From contig JAPPLJ010000020.1 of the NCBI GenBank assembly GCA_028819475.1, positions 42,100 through 106,099 on the forward strand: a stretch of DNA of 64,000 nt. The letters are read 5' to 3'. Position 1 is the first letter of the stretch. Every line of letters starts with the position of its first letter. The notes below the pieces were generated by a model. That model did not search any database, was not told the DNA's origin, and worked only from the letters and a program-made list of their open reading frames with translations. The DNA comes from Rhodospirillaceae bacterium (GTDB taxonomy: Bacteria > Pseudomonadota > Alphaproteobacteria > Bin65). Position numbers and translations under genes: made by a program. Below, piece after piece: positions 27,282 through 36,436 of this stretch.

Positions 27282-28073
27282 ATGGTCAACCGCCCCATTA
27301 TGCTCAACCGCATCGTATCGTTGGCTGTTGCGATCGCGCTGCCCCTCGGCGCTGCCGTTACGCCGGTTCAGGCCGACACCCGCTTCGACGACAGCGAGAA
27401 GCAAGAGATCCGGAAAATCGTCCGGGACTATCTGATCAAAAACCCGGAGGTTATCGTCGAGGCGATTCAGGAAATGCGCCGGCGCGACGAAGCGGCCAAG
27501 GAAGCGGCGACCGAGAGGGCCATCGCGGAAAACCGAGATGCCCTGCTGCGCAATGCGGCCGACCCGGTCGGCGGGAACCGGAAGGGCACCGCAACGGTGG
27601 TCGAGTTCTTCGACTACAATTGCGGCTGGTGCAAACGGGCCTATCCGCACATGCTGGCCGCCGCCAAGGCGGACGGCAACGTCCGTATCGTCTTCAAGGA
27701 ATACCCGATTCTCGCCCCGTCTTCCCGGCTCGCGGCGCGCGCGGCGCTGGCCGCGGCGAGACAGGGAAAATACCGGGAGATGCACGACCGGCTGATGCGC
27801 CATCGGGGCGCGCTGAACGAAGCGAAGATCATGGCGGTCGCGGCGCAGGCCGGGCTCGACATTCCGAAGCTCAAGGCCGACATGGCGGCGCGCGAAATCG
27901 AAGCGGCGATCGACGCCAACCTCCAGCTTGCGGAGCGGCTCGGCATCCGCGGCACGCCGGCCTTCGTCATCGGCGGCAAGGTGATCCCCGGCATGATGCG
28001 CGCCCGGCAATATCCTGCCGAACTCGCCCGCGCCCGCAAGGAATGTGGTGCGCGGAACGCGACCGTGTGTTGA
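27282..28073 (+). CDS. DsbA-family thiol:disulfide oxidoreductase (Com1/ScsC-like)
   Basis: 263 residues. The export signal (IVSLAVAIALPLGAAVTPVQA) is followed by a helical N-terminal stretch rich in charged residues (about 37-90), then a thioredoxin fold with C114GWC117 and the cis-proline loop GIRGTPAFVIGG. The N-terminal helix may drive oligomerisation, as in Com1/ScsC proteins. CGWC rather than CPHC suggests an isomerase or shuffling role more than a DsbA oxidase (inference). Two extra C-terminal cysteines (C255, C263) are present. Confidence 0.92.
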   Translation: MVNRPIMLNRIVSLAVAIALPLGAAVTPVQADTRFDDSEKQEIRKIVRDYLIKNPEVIVEAIQEMRRRDEAAKEAATERAIAENRDALLRNAADPVGGNRKGTATVVEFFDYNCGWCKRAYPHMLAAAKADGNVRIVFKEYPILAPSSRLAARAALAAARQGKYREMHDRLMRHRGALNEAKIMAVAAQAGLDIPKLKADMAAREIEAAIDANLQLAERLGIRGTPAFVIGGKVIPGMMRARQYPAELARARKECGARNATVC

Positions 28074-28145
28074 ACGGATTGCGGACGCTCCGGCGCTTGA
28101 CAGGGCAGCCGACGGGGGAGCCGGAAGGGCCGCGCCCGGCCGCGC

Positions 28146-29804
28146 TCAGATCTGGCCGCGGAATGCGTTGGTGATCGGGTAGCGGCGCTCCTTGCCGAAC
28201 GCCCGGGTGCCTATCTTTACGCCGGGCGGCGCCTGCCGGCGCTTGTATTCGGCCGTATCGAGCATCTTCCAGACCCGGCGCACCGTCTCCAGATCGTGGC
28301 CGCGGGCGACGATCTCCTCGGTGCCCATATTCTCCTCGATCAGGCAGTGCAGGATATCGTCCAGGTCGGCATAGGGCGGCAGGGAATCCTCGTCCTTCTG
28401 GTCCGGCCGCAGTTCCGCCGAGGGCGGCTTGGTTATCACCCGCTCGGGCACGACCCGGCCGGCCGGGCCGAGCGCGCCGGGCGGGCGCTGCTGGTTGCGC
28501 CAGCGGCACAGCCGGAAAACGTCGGTCTTGTAGACATCCTTCAGGACCGAGTAGCCGCCGCACATGTCGCCGTAGAGGGTGGCGTAGCCGACCGACATTT
28601 CCGACTTGTTGCCGGTCGACAGCACCATGTGGCCGAACTTGTTGGAGATCGCCATGAGCGCCAGGCCGCGTGAGCGCGCCTGGATATTCTCTTCCGTCTC
28701 GTCGGCTTCGCGGCCGTCGAACTGCGGCGCAAGCATGGCCCCGAACGCGTCCATGGCCGGGCCGATATCGATCCTGTCGAGCCGCACGCCGAGCAGCGCC
28801 GCCGCCGCGGCAGCGTCTTGCAGGCTTTCTTCGGAGGTGTAGGGCGACGGCATCATCACCGTCCAGACCTTGTCCGGGCCCAGGGCATCGACGGCCACGG
28901 CTGCGGAGAGCGCCGAATCGACGCCGCCGGACAGGCCCAGAATCACGCCCGGAAAGCCGTTCTTCCGCACATAGTCGCGCAGGCCCAGGACCATCGCCTG
29001 ATAGACGGATTGCAGGCCGTCGGGCGGCGGCGTGCGCTCGCCTTCTTCGCAGACCCAGCCGTCGCCGTCGCGCCGCCAGTGCGTCATCGCGACGGTCTCT
29101 TCAAAACCGGGCAGCTGGGCGGCCAGCGAATAGTCCGGGTTGACGGCAAATGAGGCGCCGTCGAAGACCAGTTCGTCCTGGCCGCCGACCTGGTTGACAT
29201 AGAGGATCGGCAGGCCGGATTCGCGCACCCGGGCGAGCACGACCTGGAGGCGGGTGTCGTAGCGCCCGGCCTCGTAGGGCGACCCGTTGAGCACGATGGC
29301 GAGTTCCGCGCCGGTCTCGGCCAGGCACTCCAGCACGTCCGGCGTCCAGACATCCTCGCAAACGGGAATGCCGATCCGGACGCCGCGGAAGTCGACCGGG
29401 CCGGGAAGGTCGCCGGCAGCGAAGACCCGCTTTTCATCGAAGACGTCGTAGTTCGGCAGGTCGTATTTGCGGCGGACGGCGAGCGTGCCGCGGTCGATCA
29501 GGACGGCGGCGTTGTAGACTTGGCTTTCGACACGCCAAGGCGATCCGAAAAGTAGCCCAGCAGGGATCGCTGTCGATTGCCTCTTAAGTCGATCGATTTC
29601 CGTATGAACAAAGTCTAGGAAAAACGCCTTCTGGACCAGATCTTCGGGGGGATAGCCCGAAAGGCACAACTCTGGGAATACAACCAGGTCCGCGCCCTTT
29701 TTCGCTGCCTCAAACCAATGCTCGAACATCATCGCCGCATTGCCGGAAACGTCGCCGACGGTCGGATTGACCTGGGCAACAGCGATGCGAAGCGAATCGG
29801 TCAT
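28146..29804 (-). CDS. nadE: Glutamine-dependent NAD+ synthetase
   Basis: 552 residues. The last step of NAD synthesis, amidating deamido-NAD. The N-terminal nitrilase-like glutaminase domain shows the catalytic Glu (VVFPELCLSGYPPEDL), Lys (RRKYDLPNYDVF) and Cys (IPVCEDVW). The C-terminal synthetase has the PP-loop ILGLSGGVDSALS and STGNKSEMSVGYAT. The ATG at 29804 (MTDSLRIAVAQVNP) fits the family start; a 38-codon upstream extension is not conserved-looking. Confidence 0.96.
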   Translation of the reverse strand: MTDSLRIAVAQVNPTVGDVSGNAAMMFEHWFEAAKKGADLVVFPELCLSGYPPEDLVQKAFFLDFVHTEIDRLKRQSTAIPAGLLFGSPWRVESQVYNAAVLIDRGTLAVRRKYDLPNYDVFDEKRVFAAGDLPGPVDFRGVRIGIPVCEDVWTPDVLECLAETGAELAIVLNGSPYEAGRYDTRLQVVLARVRESGLPILYVNQVGGQDELVFDGASFAVNPDYSLAAQLPGFEETVAMTHWRRDGDGWVCEEGERTPPPDGLQSVYQAMVLGLRDYVRKNGFPGVILGLSGGVDSALSAAVAVDALGPDKVWTVMMPSPYTSEESLQDAAAAAALLGVRLDRIDIGPAMDAFGAMLAPQFDGREADETEENIQARSRGLALMAISNKFGHMVLSTGNKSEMSVGYATLYGDMCGGYSVLKDVYKTDVFRLCRWRNQQRPPGALGPAGRVVPERVITKPPSAELRPDQKDEDSLPPYADLDDILHCLIEENMGTEEIVARGHDLETVRRVWKMLDTAEYKRRQAPPGVKIGTRAFGKERRYPITNAFRGQI

Positions 29805-30025
29805 GATTATCCTGATTCCCGGCGCCAAAGGTCTGCTGACGGCGTCAACGCGTCCCGGTCGGAGATTGCTTGCCGGAGATATTGCCGCCCGGCGCGATGC
29901 TGGAAGGCGGCGGAACATCGCAATGCCGCCGAAACGGAGCGCGCAGGCGACAGCGGTTGCCGCGCCTACTGTCCCCGATACGGATATGCTATGGTTGGCG
30001 CATCGTCAGTTCGGAGACTGGAGAC

Positions 30026-30601
30026 ATGGCCCCGCCCCAGGCGGCCCGAAAACCCCTCGAACGCCCCGCGACCTACCAGGACGTGATCGACGCGCCGACG
30101 CACATGGTCGCCGAGGTCGTCGAAGGGGCGCTCCATACTCACCCGCGACCGGCAATGCCGCATGCGCGCGCCAGTTCCGTCCTCGGCGGCAAGATCGGCG
30201 ATCCCTTCGACTTCGGCGAAGGCGGTCCCGGCGGCTGGTGGATCGTCTTCGAGCCGGAACTTCACCTCGGCGAGGACATCGTCGTGCCCGACATCGCCGG
30301 CTGGCGGCGCGCGCGGATGGCCGAGTTTCCCGACACGGCTTTCGTTACCCTGGCGCCGGACTGGGTCTGCGAGGTGCTTTCGCCCTCGACCCGCGATCTC
30401 GACCGGCACGGCAAGCGCCCGGTCTATGCCCGCGAAGGCGTCGCCCACCTCTGGTTTATCGACCCGGCGGCGCGCGATCTGGAAGCCTTCGAACTGCGCG
30501 ACGGCGAATGGGTCCTGATCGCCACGGCGCGCAATGCCGATCCGGTCTCCATTCCCCCCTTCGAAGCGATCAGCTTTCCGCTGGACGCCCTCTGGCCGTA
30601 G
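30026..30601 (+). CDS. Uma2-family (DUF820) PD-(D/E)XK nuclease-fold protein
   Basis: 191 residues. The restriction-endonuclease-like pattern is clear: VPDIAGW with a metal-binding Asp, then WVCEVLSPSTR with Glu, followed by a conserved Lys/Arg and Tyr-rich YAREGVAHLWFIDP. Uma2 proteins are abundant in cyanobacteria and scattered in proteobacteria; role uncertain, possibly DNA cleavage. ATG at 30026 follows GGAGAC. It stands ahead of two DUF3859 genes with a 15-bp gap, so it may share their transcript. Confidence 0.85.
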   Translation: MAPPQAARKPLERPATYQDVIDAPTHMVAEVVEGALHTHPRPAMPHARASSVLGGKIGDPFDFGEGGPGGWWIVFEPELHLGEDIVVPDIAGWRRARMAEFPDTAFVTLAPDWVCEVLSPSTRDLDRHGKRPVYAREGVAHLWFIDPAARDLEAFELRDGEWVLIATARNADPVSIPPFEAISFPLDALWP

Positions 30602-30616
30602 CGCCCAACGCACCCC

Positions 30617-31108
30617 ATGCGCATATTCGCCGCCCTGCCGATCGTCCTGATCGTTGCCGCCGCCGGCCCGGCATTGGGCGGGCCTCCGATCTCGGTCGTC
30701 GATTACGGCGTCTACAAGCTCAGCGTCGACCACCGGGCCGCGGCGCAGCGGGCGATCAGCGGCGAGCGCAACGTCGTCTCCAACATCCGCATCTTCCGGC
30801 GCACCCGCACGGTTTTTGCCCAGTTGGGCCGGAGCTTCGGCTATCGCTTCAGGATCGCCGATCCGACGTTGCTCGGCCGGCAGCTCACGCTGCGCACCGC
30901 CTTCCCGCCGCTGCAGGATCCGCAGACCGGGCGCACTGGCACGTCGCAGTCGCGCCCGTTCATGCCGCTGTCGAGCGGCGTCTACTACGACGGCTACCGT
31001 TTCGACTACCTGTGGGAACTGGCCGAAGGGCTCTGGCGCTTCCAACTGCTGGACGGCGAGACGCTGCTGCACGAGGAAGTGCTGCGTGTCGTGGTTCCGC
31101 TCAACTAG
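30617..31108 (+). CDS. DUF3859-family exported protein, copy 1
   Basis: 163 residues. A signal peptide (FAALPIVLIVAAAGPALGG) is followed by one beta-rich domain with VVDYGVYKL, NIRIFRRTRTVFAQLGRSFGYRF and a final VYYDGYRFDYLWELAEGLWRF strand-turn pattern, as in DUF3859. Function of the family is unknown; the protein is probably periplasmic. The next gene begins inside its last codons and is a paralogue. Confidence 0.82.
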   Translation: MRIFAALPIVLIVAAAGPALGGPPISVVDYGVYKLSVDHRAAAQRAISGERNVVSNIRIFRRTRTVFAQLGRSFGYRFRIADPTLLGRQLTLRTAFPPLQDPQTGRTGTSQSRPFMPLSSGVYYDGYRFDYLWELAEGLWRFQLLDGETLLHEEVLRVVVPLN

Positions 31109-31625
31109 ACCGGCCCTCCCGGCGCTGGCGCTGATCGTTGCGGCCGGCGTCGCAGCCACGACGGCGCGCGCGCAGGACGAAGCGTCCTGGAAAATCCGCG
31201 AAAACGGCGTCCGGATCTTCGACTACGGCATCTATGGGCACAGCGACCTCGGCCAGGTCGAGGCGCCGGGCGACCTCTCGGGCTGGCGCTTCACGGCGGC
31301 CAACGTCCGGCTCCTGCGGCGGACCCAGACGATCCTCGCGCAACCGCGCCTCACATTCGGAATGCGCTTCCAGGTGAGCGACGCACGCCTGATCGGCAGA
31401 ACCCTCGCCCTAGTCATACGGTTCCCCAAGATGACCAACCCGGCGACCGGCCGGTCGGGCAGCGTCCTGGTCGACCGGTTCGTGGCCATCGGCATCCTGC
31501 GGCGGCAACTGTTCCGCTTCGACCATATGTGGGAAATGGCGGCAGGCCGGTGGACAATGGCGGTGCTCGACGGCCGGCGCGTCGTCGCCGAAGTCCCGTT
31601 CAGGGTCGTTGCCGCCTTCAACTGA
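31086..31625 (+). CDS. DUF3859-family exported protein, copy 2 (overlapping start)
   Basis: 179 residues. The start is a GTG at 31086, inside the end of the first copy (23-bp overlap), supported by GAGGAA 7 bp upstream; it opens a signal peptide (MSWFRSTRPALPALALIVAAG, ending ATTARA). The mature part repeats the fold of copy 1: RIFDYGIYG, NVRLLRRTQTILAQPRLTFGMRF and LFRFDHMWEMAAGRW. The pair is a tandem duplication with translational coupling. Without the GTG start the reading frame is easily taken as a shadow of copy 1. Confidence 0.78.
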   Translation: MSWFRSTRPALPALALIVAAGVAATTARAQDEASWKIRENGVRIFDYGIYGHSDLGQVEAPGDLSGWRFTAANVRLLRRTQTILAQPRLTFGMRFQVSDARLIGRTLALVIRFPKMTNPATGRSGSVLVDRFVAIGILRRQLFRFDHMWEMAAGRWTMAVLDGRRVVAEVPFRVVAAFN

Positions 31626-31638
31626 ACCGATAGCAGCG

Positions 31639-32766
31639 CTATTTGCGGAGCAGGAATTCCCGGCCGATCTTGACCTGGGGCCGGCCGGCATATTCGACGA
31701 CGTCGGCGGTGGCGTAGGTCTCGTGCCAGTCGTCGGGCAGGAAGCTGCCGGTGCCGATCGCGTCGACCGGTGCGTGGGCGATCGCCATGACCCGGCATTT
31801 TGCCGGGCCGAATCCCGAAGAGGCGACGATCCGCACGGCGCCGAAGCCGGCGGCGTCGAGCTCCTCGCGCATCGTCCAGATCGCCGCAGCGGAAACGCCG
31901 GGTCCGATCAGGTGGCGCAGTTCGGCCTCGCTGCGATAGCCCCGGATCGATTCCGGCGCGTTGCGGTCGAGCACCGAATAGGCGATCGACGGGTCGAGCC
32001 CTTCCATGTAGCGGCTGCCCGGCGTATCGAGCCGGACGGACAGCCGGCCGGAGGCCGCCAACTCCGGAAATGCGCGGCAGACCTGAAGCGAATCCGACAC
32101 CTCGCGGCCGAAATAGTCCACCAGGATGGTCAGGTCGTCGTCCGGATAGGCCTCGTGGAACATTTCTGCCGCCCGCAGCGTCGAGCCGGCATAGCCGATG
32201 ATGGCGTGCGGCATGGTGCCGATGCCGCCGTCCCGGCCGAAATAATGCGCCGTCGCCGACGTGGCGTTGCCGACGAAACCGACCGCGCCGACCTTGCGGC
32301 GGGCCCGGCCCGACCCGACGCTGGCGGCATAGGCCATCATCTCGGCCATATCCGTCCCGGCGCAGTGCCGCGCGTCGAAGCCGAGAAAGGCGACCTTCGG
32401 CAGCTCGGTGCACATGACATCGGCGTTGTAGGCCGCGACGCAGGCCGCGCCGAGCTTCTGCAGGAACAGGGTTTCGAGATCGACGAGATGCTCGAACGGT
32501 CCTGTGAGATAGAGGATCGGTTCGCCCGCGCCGACCCATTTGCCTTCCGGATATCGCAGGTCGATCCCGATGGCGACGCCGCGCTCCGCCGCCATCGCCT
32601 CCAGCCAGTCGATCATCAGCCGCGGCGCCGAGACGACGGGCCGGCGCATGAAGATCGCATAGGTGACGGTGACGTCGCCGAACTTGCGTACGATGCCCTT
32701 GGACCGGTTGAAATAGGCATCGGTCCAGGCCGCGACATCGGCCTCCGCAGGACGGGTCTTGTTCAC
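31639..32766 (-). CDS. Nicotinate phosphoribosyltransferase-like protein
   Basis: 375 residues. Type II phosphoribosyltransferase fold of the NAPRTase/quinolinate PRTase group: TDAYFNRSKGIVRKFG, YLTGPFEHLVDLETLFLQ, RHCAGTDMAEM, FVGNATSATAHYFG and GTMPHAIIGY. The enzyme would feed NAD salvage in the cytosol. The start is GTG 32766, with AAAGGG upstream. It stands 41 bp after DAHP synthase on the same strand. Specificity for nicotinate is likely but not proved. Confidence 0.82.
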   Translation of the reverse strand: MNKTRPAEADVAAWTDAYFNRSKGIVRKFGDVTVTYAIFMRRPVVSAPRLMIDWLEAMAAERGVAIGIDLRYPEGKWVGAGEPILYLTGPFEHLVDLETLFLQKLGAACVAAYNADVMCTELPKVAFLGFDARHCAGTDMAEMMAYAASVGSGRARRKVGAVGFVGNATSATAHYFGRDGGIGTMPHAIIGYAGSTLRAAEMFHEAYPDDDLTILVDYFGREVSDSLQVCRAFPELAASGRLSVRLDTPGSRYMEGLDPSIAYSVLDRNAPESIRGYRSEAELRHLIGPGVSAAAIWTMREELDAAGFGAVRIVASSGFGPAKCRVMAIAHAPVDAIGTGSFLPDDWHETYATADVVEYAGRPQVKIGREFLLRK

Positions 32767-32807
32767 CGCCGGCCCTTTCGAAGTCCACTCCCGGCGTAGC
32801 CGGAGGC

Positions 32808-34190
32808 CTATTCCGCCGCGACTTGCAGGCCGGCCCGCTGGCGGCCGGCTTTCAGCATTTCCGCGATCAGGAAAGCCAGTTCCAGCGCCTGGTTCGCGTT
32901 CAGGCGCGGATCGCAATGGGTGTGGTAGCGGTCGCCGAGGCGCTCTTCGGTGATCTCCTGCGCGCCGCCGGTGCATTCGGTGACGTCCTGGCCTGTCATT
33001 TCGAAATGCACGCCGCCGGCATAGGTGCCTTCGCCCTCGTGCACTTCGAAGAAGCCGCGCACCTCTTCGAGAATCCGGTCGAACTGCCGGGTCTTGAAAC
33101 CGTTGGTGGCCTTGATCGTATTGCCGTGCATGGGATCGCACGACCAGACGACCTTGCGCCCTTCGCGCTCGACCGTGCGGATGAGCGGCAGCAGGCCGGC
33201 GCGCACCTTGCCGGCGCCCATGCGCGCAATCAGGGTCAGCCGGCCGGGGATGTTGTCCGGGTTCAGGATATCGATCAGGCGGATCAGCTCGTCCGGATCG
33301 AGGCTCGGCCCGCATTTCAGGCCGATCGGGTTGCCGACGCCGCGCAGAAACTCGACATGGGCGCTCTCCGGCTGGCGCGTCCGGTCGCCGATCCAGAGCA
33401 TGTGCGCCGAACAGTCGTACCAGCCGCCTGTCAGGCTGTCCTGCCGCGTCAGCGCCTGTTCGTAGGGCAGCAGAAGCCCCTCGTGCGACGTGAAGACACT
33501 GGCTTCACGGACATGGGGCGAGGTCGAGGCGTCGACGCCGCAGGCCGCCATGAAGTCGAGCGCCTCGGTGATCCGCTCCGCCAGTTCGACATAGCGCCGT
33601 CCGAACACGTCGTCCCGGATGAAGTCCTGGGTCCAGCGGTTGACCTGGTGCAGGTCGGCAAAGCCGCCCAGCGCGAAGGCGCGGACCAGGTTCATGGTCG
33701 CGGCCGACTGGTTGTAGGCCTGGATCATGCGCGCCGGATCGGGCACCCGGGCATCCGCCTCGAAATCGATGCCGTTCACGATATCGCCGCGGTAGGACGG
33801 CAATTCCCGGTCGCCCTGCCGCTCGACGTCCGACGAGCGCGGCTTGGCGAACTGGCCGGCCAGCCGCGCCACCTTCACCACCGGCAGCGACCCGCCGTAC
33901 ATGAGCACGACGGTCATCTGGAGCAGCACCTTGAAGGTGTCGCGGATGTTGTTCGGCGTGAATTCGGCGAAGCTCTCGGCGCAGTCGCCGCCCTGGAGCA
34001 GGAAGGCCCTGCCCTCTGCCGCCAGGCCGAGCTGGCGGGTCAGCTCCCGCGCTTCGCCGGCGAACACCAGCGGCGGATAGCCGGACAGAGTCGTTTCGAC
34101 CTGCCGGAGCCGCGCCTCGTCGTCATAGACCGGCATTTGAAGCGCCGGCTTATCGCGCCAGGACTCCGGCGACCACTTTTCGGCGGACAT
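32808..34190 (-). CDS. Class II 3-deoxy-7-phosphoheptulonate (DAHP) synthase
   Basis: 460 residues. First step of the shikimate pathway, joining PEP and erythrose-4-phosphate. Class II (plant-like) hallmarks: WSPESWR near the start, [35 protein letters not shown] and the [10 protein letters not shown] metal/substrate site. Length fits the class. The symbol aroF, aroG and aroH are all used in the class, so none is given. A nested hairpin lies just upstream. Confidence 0.96.
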   Translation of the reverse strand: MSAEKWSPESWRDKPALQMPVYDDEARLRQVETTLSGYPPLVFAGEARELTRQLGLAAEGRAFLLQGGDCAESFAEFTPNNIRDTFKVLLQMTVVLMYGGSLPVVKVARLAGQFAKPRSSDVERQGDRELPSYRGDIVNGIDFEADARVPDPARMIQAYNQSAATMNLVRAFALGGFADLHQVNRWTQDFIRDDVFGRRYVELAERITEALDFMAACGVDASTSPHVREASVFTSHEGLLLPYEQALTRQDSLTGGWYDCSAHMLWIGDRTRQPESAHVEFLRGVGNPIGLKCGPSLDPDELIRLIDILNPDNIPGRLTLIARMGAGKVRAGLLPLIRTVEREGRKVVWSCDPMHGNTIKATNGFKTRQFDRILEEVRGFFEVHEGEGTYAGGVHFEMTGQDVTECTGGAQEITEERLGDRYHTHCDPRLNANQALELAFLIAEMLKAGRQRAGLQVAAE

Positions 34191-34207
34191 CGCGCACCTG
34201 TGTCATG

Positions 34208-34249
34208 TTTCGGGTGCAGAATTCGGGGCCGATCCGGCCCGACCCGAAA
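34208..34249 (-). promoter_or_regulatory. Nested stem-loop ahead of DAHP synthase
   Basis: Outer arms TTTCGGGT (34208-34215) and ACCCGAAA (34242-34249) enclose a tight inner hairpin GGGCCG-ATC-CGGCCC (34226-34240). It lies 17 bp ahead of the DAHP synthase start and 52 bp after the SDR stop. It could be a leader structure or a terminator for the SDR gene. No leader peptide rich in aromatic codons is visible. Confidence 0.35.
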
Positions 34250-34300
34250 AAGCTAGGGCGCGCCGGCGGCAATGCCAACTGCGCCCATGGTTGCGGCTTT

Positions 34301-35053
34301 TTATCCTGCGGGCTGGACGTTCAGCCGGTTCCAGGTCGGCGAAATCAGGATTTCGTTGACGCAGACCCGCGGGTGCAGGCGGGCGACGAAGCGGATGGTC
34401 TCGCCCATATCTTCGGGCTGCATCATGCGCACGCGCTCCTCTTCCGGCACCGGGATCGGCCGCTTGTCGAGGATCGGCGTGTTCACCTCGCCGGGCATGA
34501 CGGTGCAGCAGCGGATGCCGTTCTTCCCTTCCTCGAGATTGAGATGGGCGGCCATGGCGCGCATGCCGTGCTTGGTCGCGTTGTAGCCGGGGCCGGTGAG
34601 CAGGGTGTCGTAGCGCCCGGCCCAGGAGGAGACCAGGATCAGCAGGCCGTCGCCCGCCGCGCGCATCGCCGGCAGCACCGCCTGCACCGCGTTGTAGGAG
34701 CCGTTGAGGTTGACATCCACAATCAGCTTCCAGCCCTCGGGTTCGATCCGGCTCCAGGAGCGGTCGGGGATATTCGTGCCCGCCGAATGGACCAGAATGT
34801 CGATCGTTCCGTGCCGGTCGCGGATTTCGTCGGCCGCAGCCGCCATCGCCGCGCCGTCCGCGACATCGACCGGCATCGCCGCGGCCATACCGCCCTGCGC
34901 GGCGATCCGCGCCGCCGTCTCGTCGAGCACATCCCTGCGGCGGCCGGACAGGACGACGACGGCGCCGTCCGCCGCCAGCGCCTCGGCCCCCGCCGCGCCG
35001 ATCCCGGTGCCGCCGCCGGTGACCCACGCCACCTTGTTCGCCAGTTCGCCCAT
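34301..35053 (-). CDS. SDR-family NAD(P)-dependent oxidoreductase
   Basis: 250 residues. Classical SDR: cofactor loop TGGGTGIGA, SAGTN in place of NNAG, catalytic serine in ILVSSWAGR, and YNATK with the tyrosine and lysine intact. Arg at the end of strand 2 (LSGRRRD) suggests NADP. The MPGEVNTPIL stretch is typical of the family. Substrate unknown. It is divergent from the thioesterase gene. Confidence 0.9.
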   Translation of the reverse strand: MGELANKVAWVTGGGTGIGAAGAEALAADGAVVVLSGRRRDVLDETAARIAAQGGMAAAMPVDVADGAAMAAAADEIRDRHGTIDILVHSAGTNIPDRSWSRIEPEGWKLIVDVNLNGSYNAVQAVLPAMRAAGDGLLILVSSWAGRYDTLLTGPGYNATKHGMRAMAAHLNLEEGKNGIRCCTVMPGEVNTPILDKRPIPVPEEERVRMMQPEDMGETIRFVARLHPRVCVNEILISPTWNRLNVQPAG

Positions 35054-35203
35054 TGCCGCCGTTTCTCCCCGTTCGACGAAAACGCCGGCACTGAAGTCGT
35101 GGCGCCGGACGTGCCGGCCCTGCTATTGAGGGCGCGCCGAACCACGCTACGAAGTCGGACGCAACGGGTCAATCGCCGGCCCGGCGCCGGCATAGCCCCA
35201 AAC

Positions 35204-35632
35204 ATGCAGCCGATGGACAACACCCCCCTGATCACGCCGGATGACTTTCACGCAGAGACCGACAATCGCCGCTGGTTCGGTACCTGGCTGGGCGGCCGGA
35301 TCGCCGCGCTTGGCTGGGGTACGGCCGAGTTCCGGCTGCCGATCCGCGACGAGTTCCTGCGCGACGGCGGAACGGTCGCCGGGCCGGTCCTCATGGGCGC
35401 GGCGGACATCGCGCTGTATGCCGCCGTGATGACCGCCTATCCGGACGGCCGCAAGTCCGTGACGTCCGACATGACCATGCACTTCCTGCGCCGGCCCGCG
35501 GGCGCTCTGCTCAGGGCGCGGGCGGAGCTGGTGAAGACCGGCCGGCGGCTCGCCACGGGGCGTATCGAGTTGTCGATGGACGACGATCCGCGCCTCGTCG
35601 CCCATGTCGCCGGCAGCTACGCCCTGCCGTGA
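35204..35632 (+). CDS. PaaI-type hotdog thioesterase
   Basis: 142 residues, one hotdog fold. GGTVAGPVLMGAADIALYAAVM holds the central helix with the acidic residue, and SVTSDMTMHFLRRPAG is the following strand pattern of PaaI/YbgC-like thioesterases. It probably hydrolyses an acyl-CoA. Start may be ATG 35204 or 35213. In alphaproteobacteria a thioesterase of this kind often stands just before rplM; here an M15-like gene comes between. Confidence 0.85.
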   Translation: MQPMDNTPLITPDDFHAETDNRRWFGTWLGGRIAALGWGTAEFRLPIRDEFLRDGGTVAGPVLMGAADIALYAAVMTAYPDGRKSVTSDMTMHFLRRPAGALLRARAELVKTGRRLATGRIELSMDDDPRLVAHVAGSYALP

Positions 35633-35740
35633 GCCCCGATCCTGACGGTTTTGCCTTCCGGCCGCCGGGTCCGGCCGGACCGGCCGGAAAGGGGCGATCG
35701 AACGAAGCCGGGAAGGAATAACCCCAGGAAGGATTCACCG

Positions 35741-36370
35741 ATGCGCAAGCCCGCTTCCATGAAGGCCCTCGAAACCCTCGGCCGGGTCCGGTTGTCGGAG
35801 CATTTCTTCATGCGCGAGATGCTCTACAGCGAAATCGCGAACTTTCACGGCATCCCGAACATCCCGGATGATCCCGACCTTGCCATCGCTGCCGGAACCC
35901 GGCTTTGCGAGGAACTGCTCGAACCCCTCCACGCCACCTTCGGCCATGTGACGATCCGCTCGGCCTTCCGCTCCGTCGCGTTGAACCGCTTTGGCCACGA
36001 GCGCCGGACATCGGGTTACAACTGCGGCGAGACAGTGTGGAACCATTCCCGCCATGTCTGGGACCGGCGGGATGCCGACGGCCTCATGGGGGCGACCGCC
36101 TCCATCGTCATCCCCTGGTTCCTTCCACGCTACGAAGCGGGAACCCCCTGGCAGGCCCTGGCCTGGTGGATACACGACCACCTGAATTATTCGGACATGG
36201 CGTTCTTCACGAAATACGCCGCCTTCAACCTGCGTTGGCACGAGAGGCCGAACCGCCGCATCGACAGCTTCGCGCCGCCCAGGGGATGCCTGACCAGGCC
36301 GGGCATGGCGAACCATTCCGGAGACCACTCCGCAGCATATCCCGGCTTTCCCAGGCTCCGGCGGCACTGA
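35741..36370 (+). CDS. Conserved M15-like (D-Ala-D-Ala peptidase fold) protein
   Basis: 209 residues, no signal peptide. RVRLSEHFFMREMLYSE and HVTIRSAFRS resemble the start of M15A peptidase domains. SRHVWDRRDADG offers the His and Asp of the zinc site and WWIHDHL a further His. Similar proteins are scattered in soil and plant-associated bacteria and are mostly called hypothetical. ATG 35741 follows AGGAAGGA. It may act on peptidoglycan or be inactive; no partner is obvious. Confidence 0.7.
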   Translation: MRKPASMKALETLGRVRLSEHFFMREMLYSEIANFHGIPNIPDDPDLAIAAGTRLCEELLEPLHATFGHVTIRSAFRSVALNRFGHERRTSGYNCGETVWNHSRHVWDRRDADGLMGATASIVIPWFLPRYEAGTPWQALAWWIHDHLNYSDMAFFTKYAAFNLRWHERPNRRIDSFAPPRGCLTRPGMANHSGDHSAAYPGFPRLRRH

Positions 36371-36384
36371 CCTGCACCTCTTGC

Positions 36385-36414
36385 GGTAATAATTTACCAC
36401 AATAATAAATTATT
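36385..36414. repeat. Two AT-rich palindromes upstream of rplM
   Basis: GGTAA-TAAT-TTACC (36385-36398) and AATAAT-AA-ATTATT (36401-36414) lie back to back in a strikingly AT-rich patch between the M15-like gene and the rplM promoter. They could be an operator or an UP-type element; they could also end the upstream transcript. Confidence 0.4.
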
Positions 36415-36436
36415 GGAATTATTGACGATTTGCCGC

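Noticed and set aside
29718..31134. Alternative overlapping frames around the Uma2 gene
   Set aside because: Arg/Pro-rich shadows; only the frame from 30026 has the Uma2 nuclease pattern and a ribosome-binding site.
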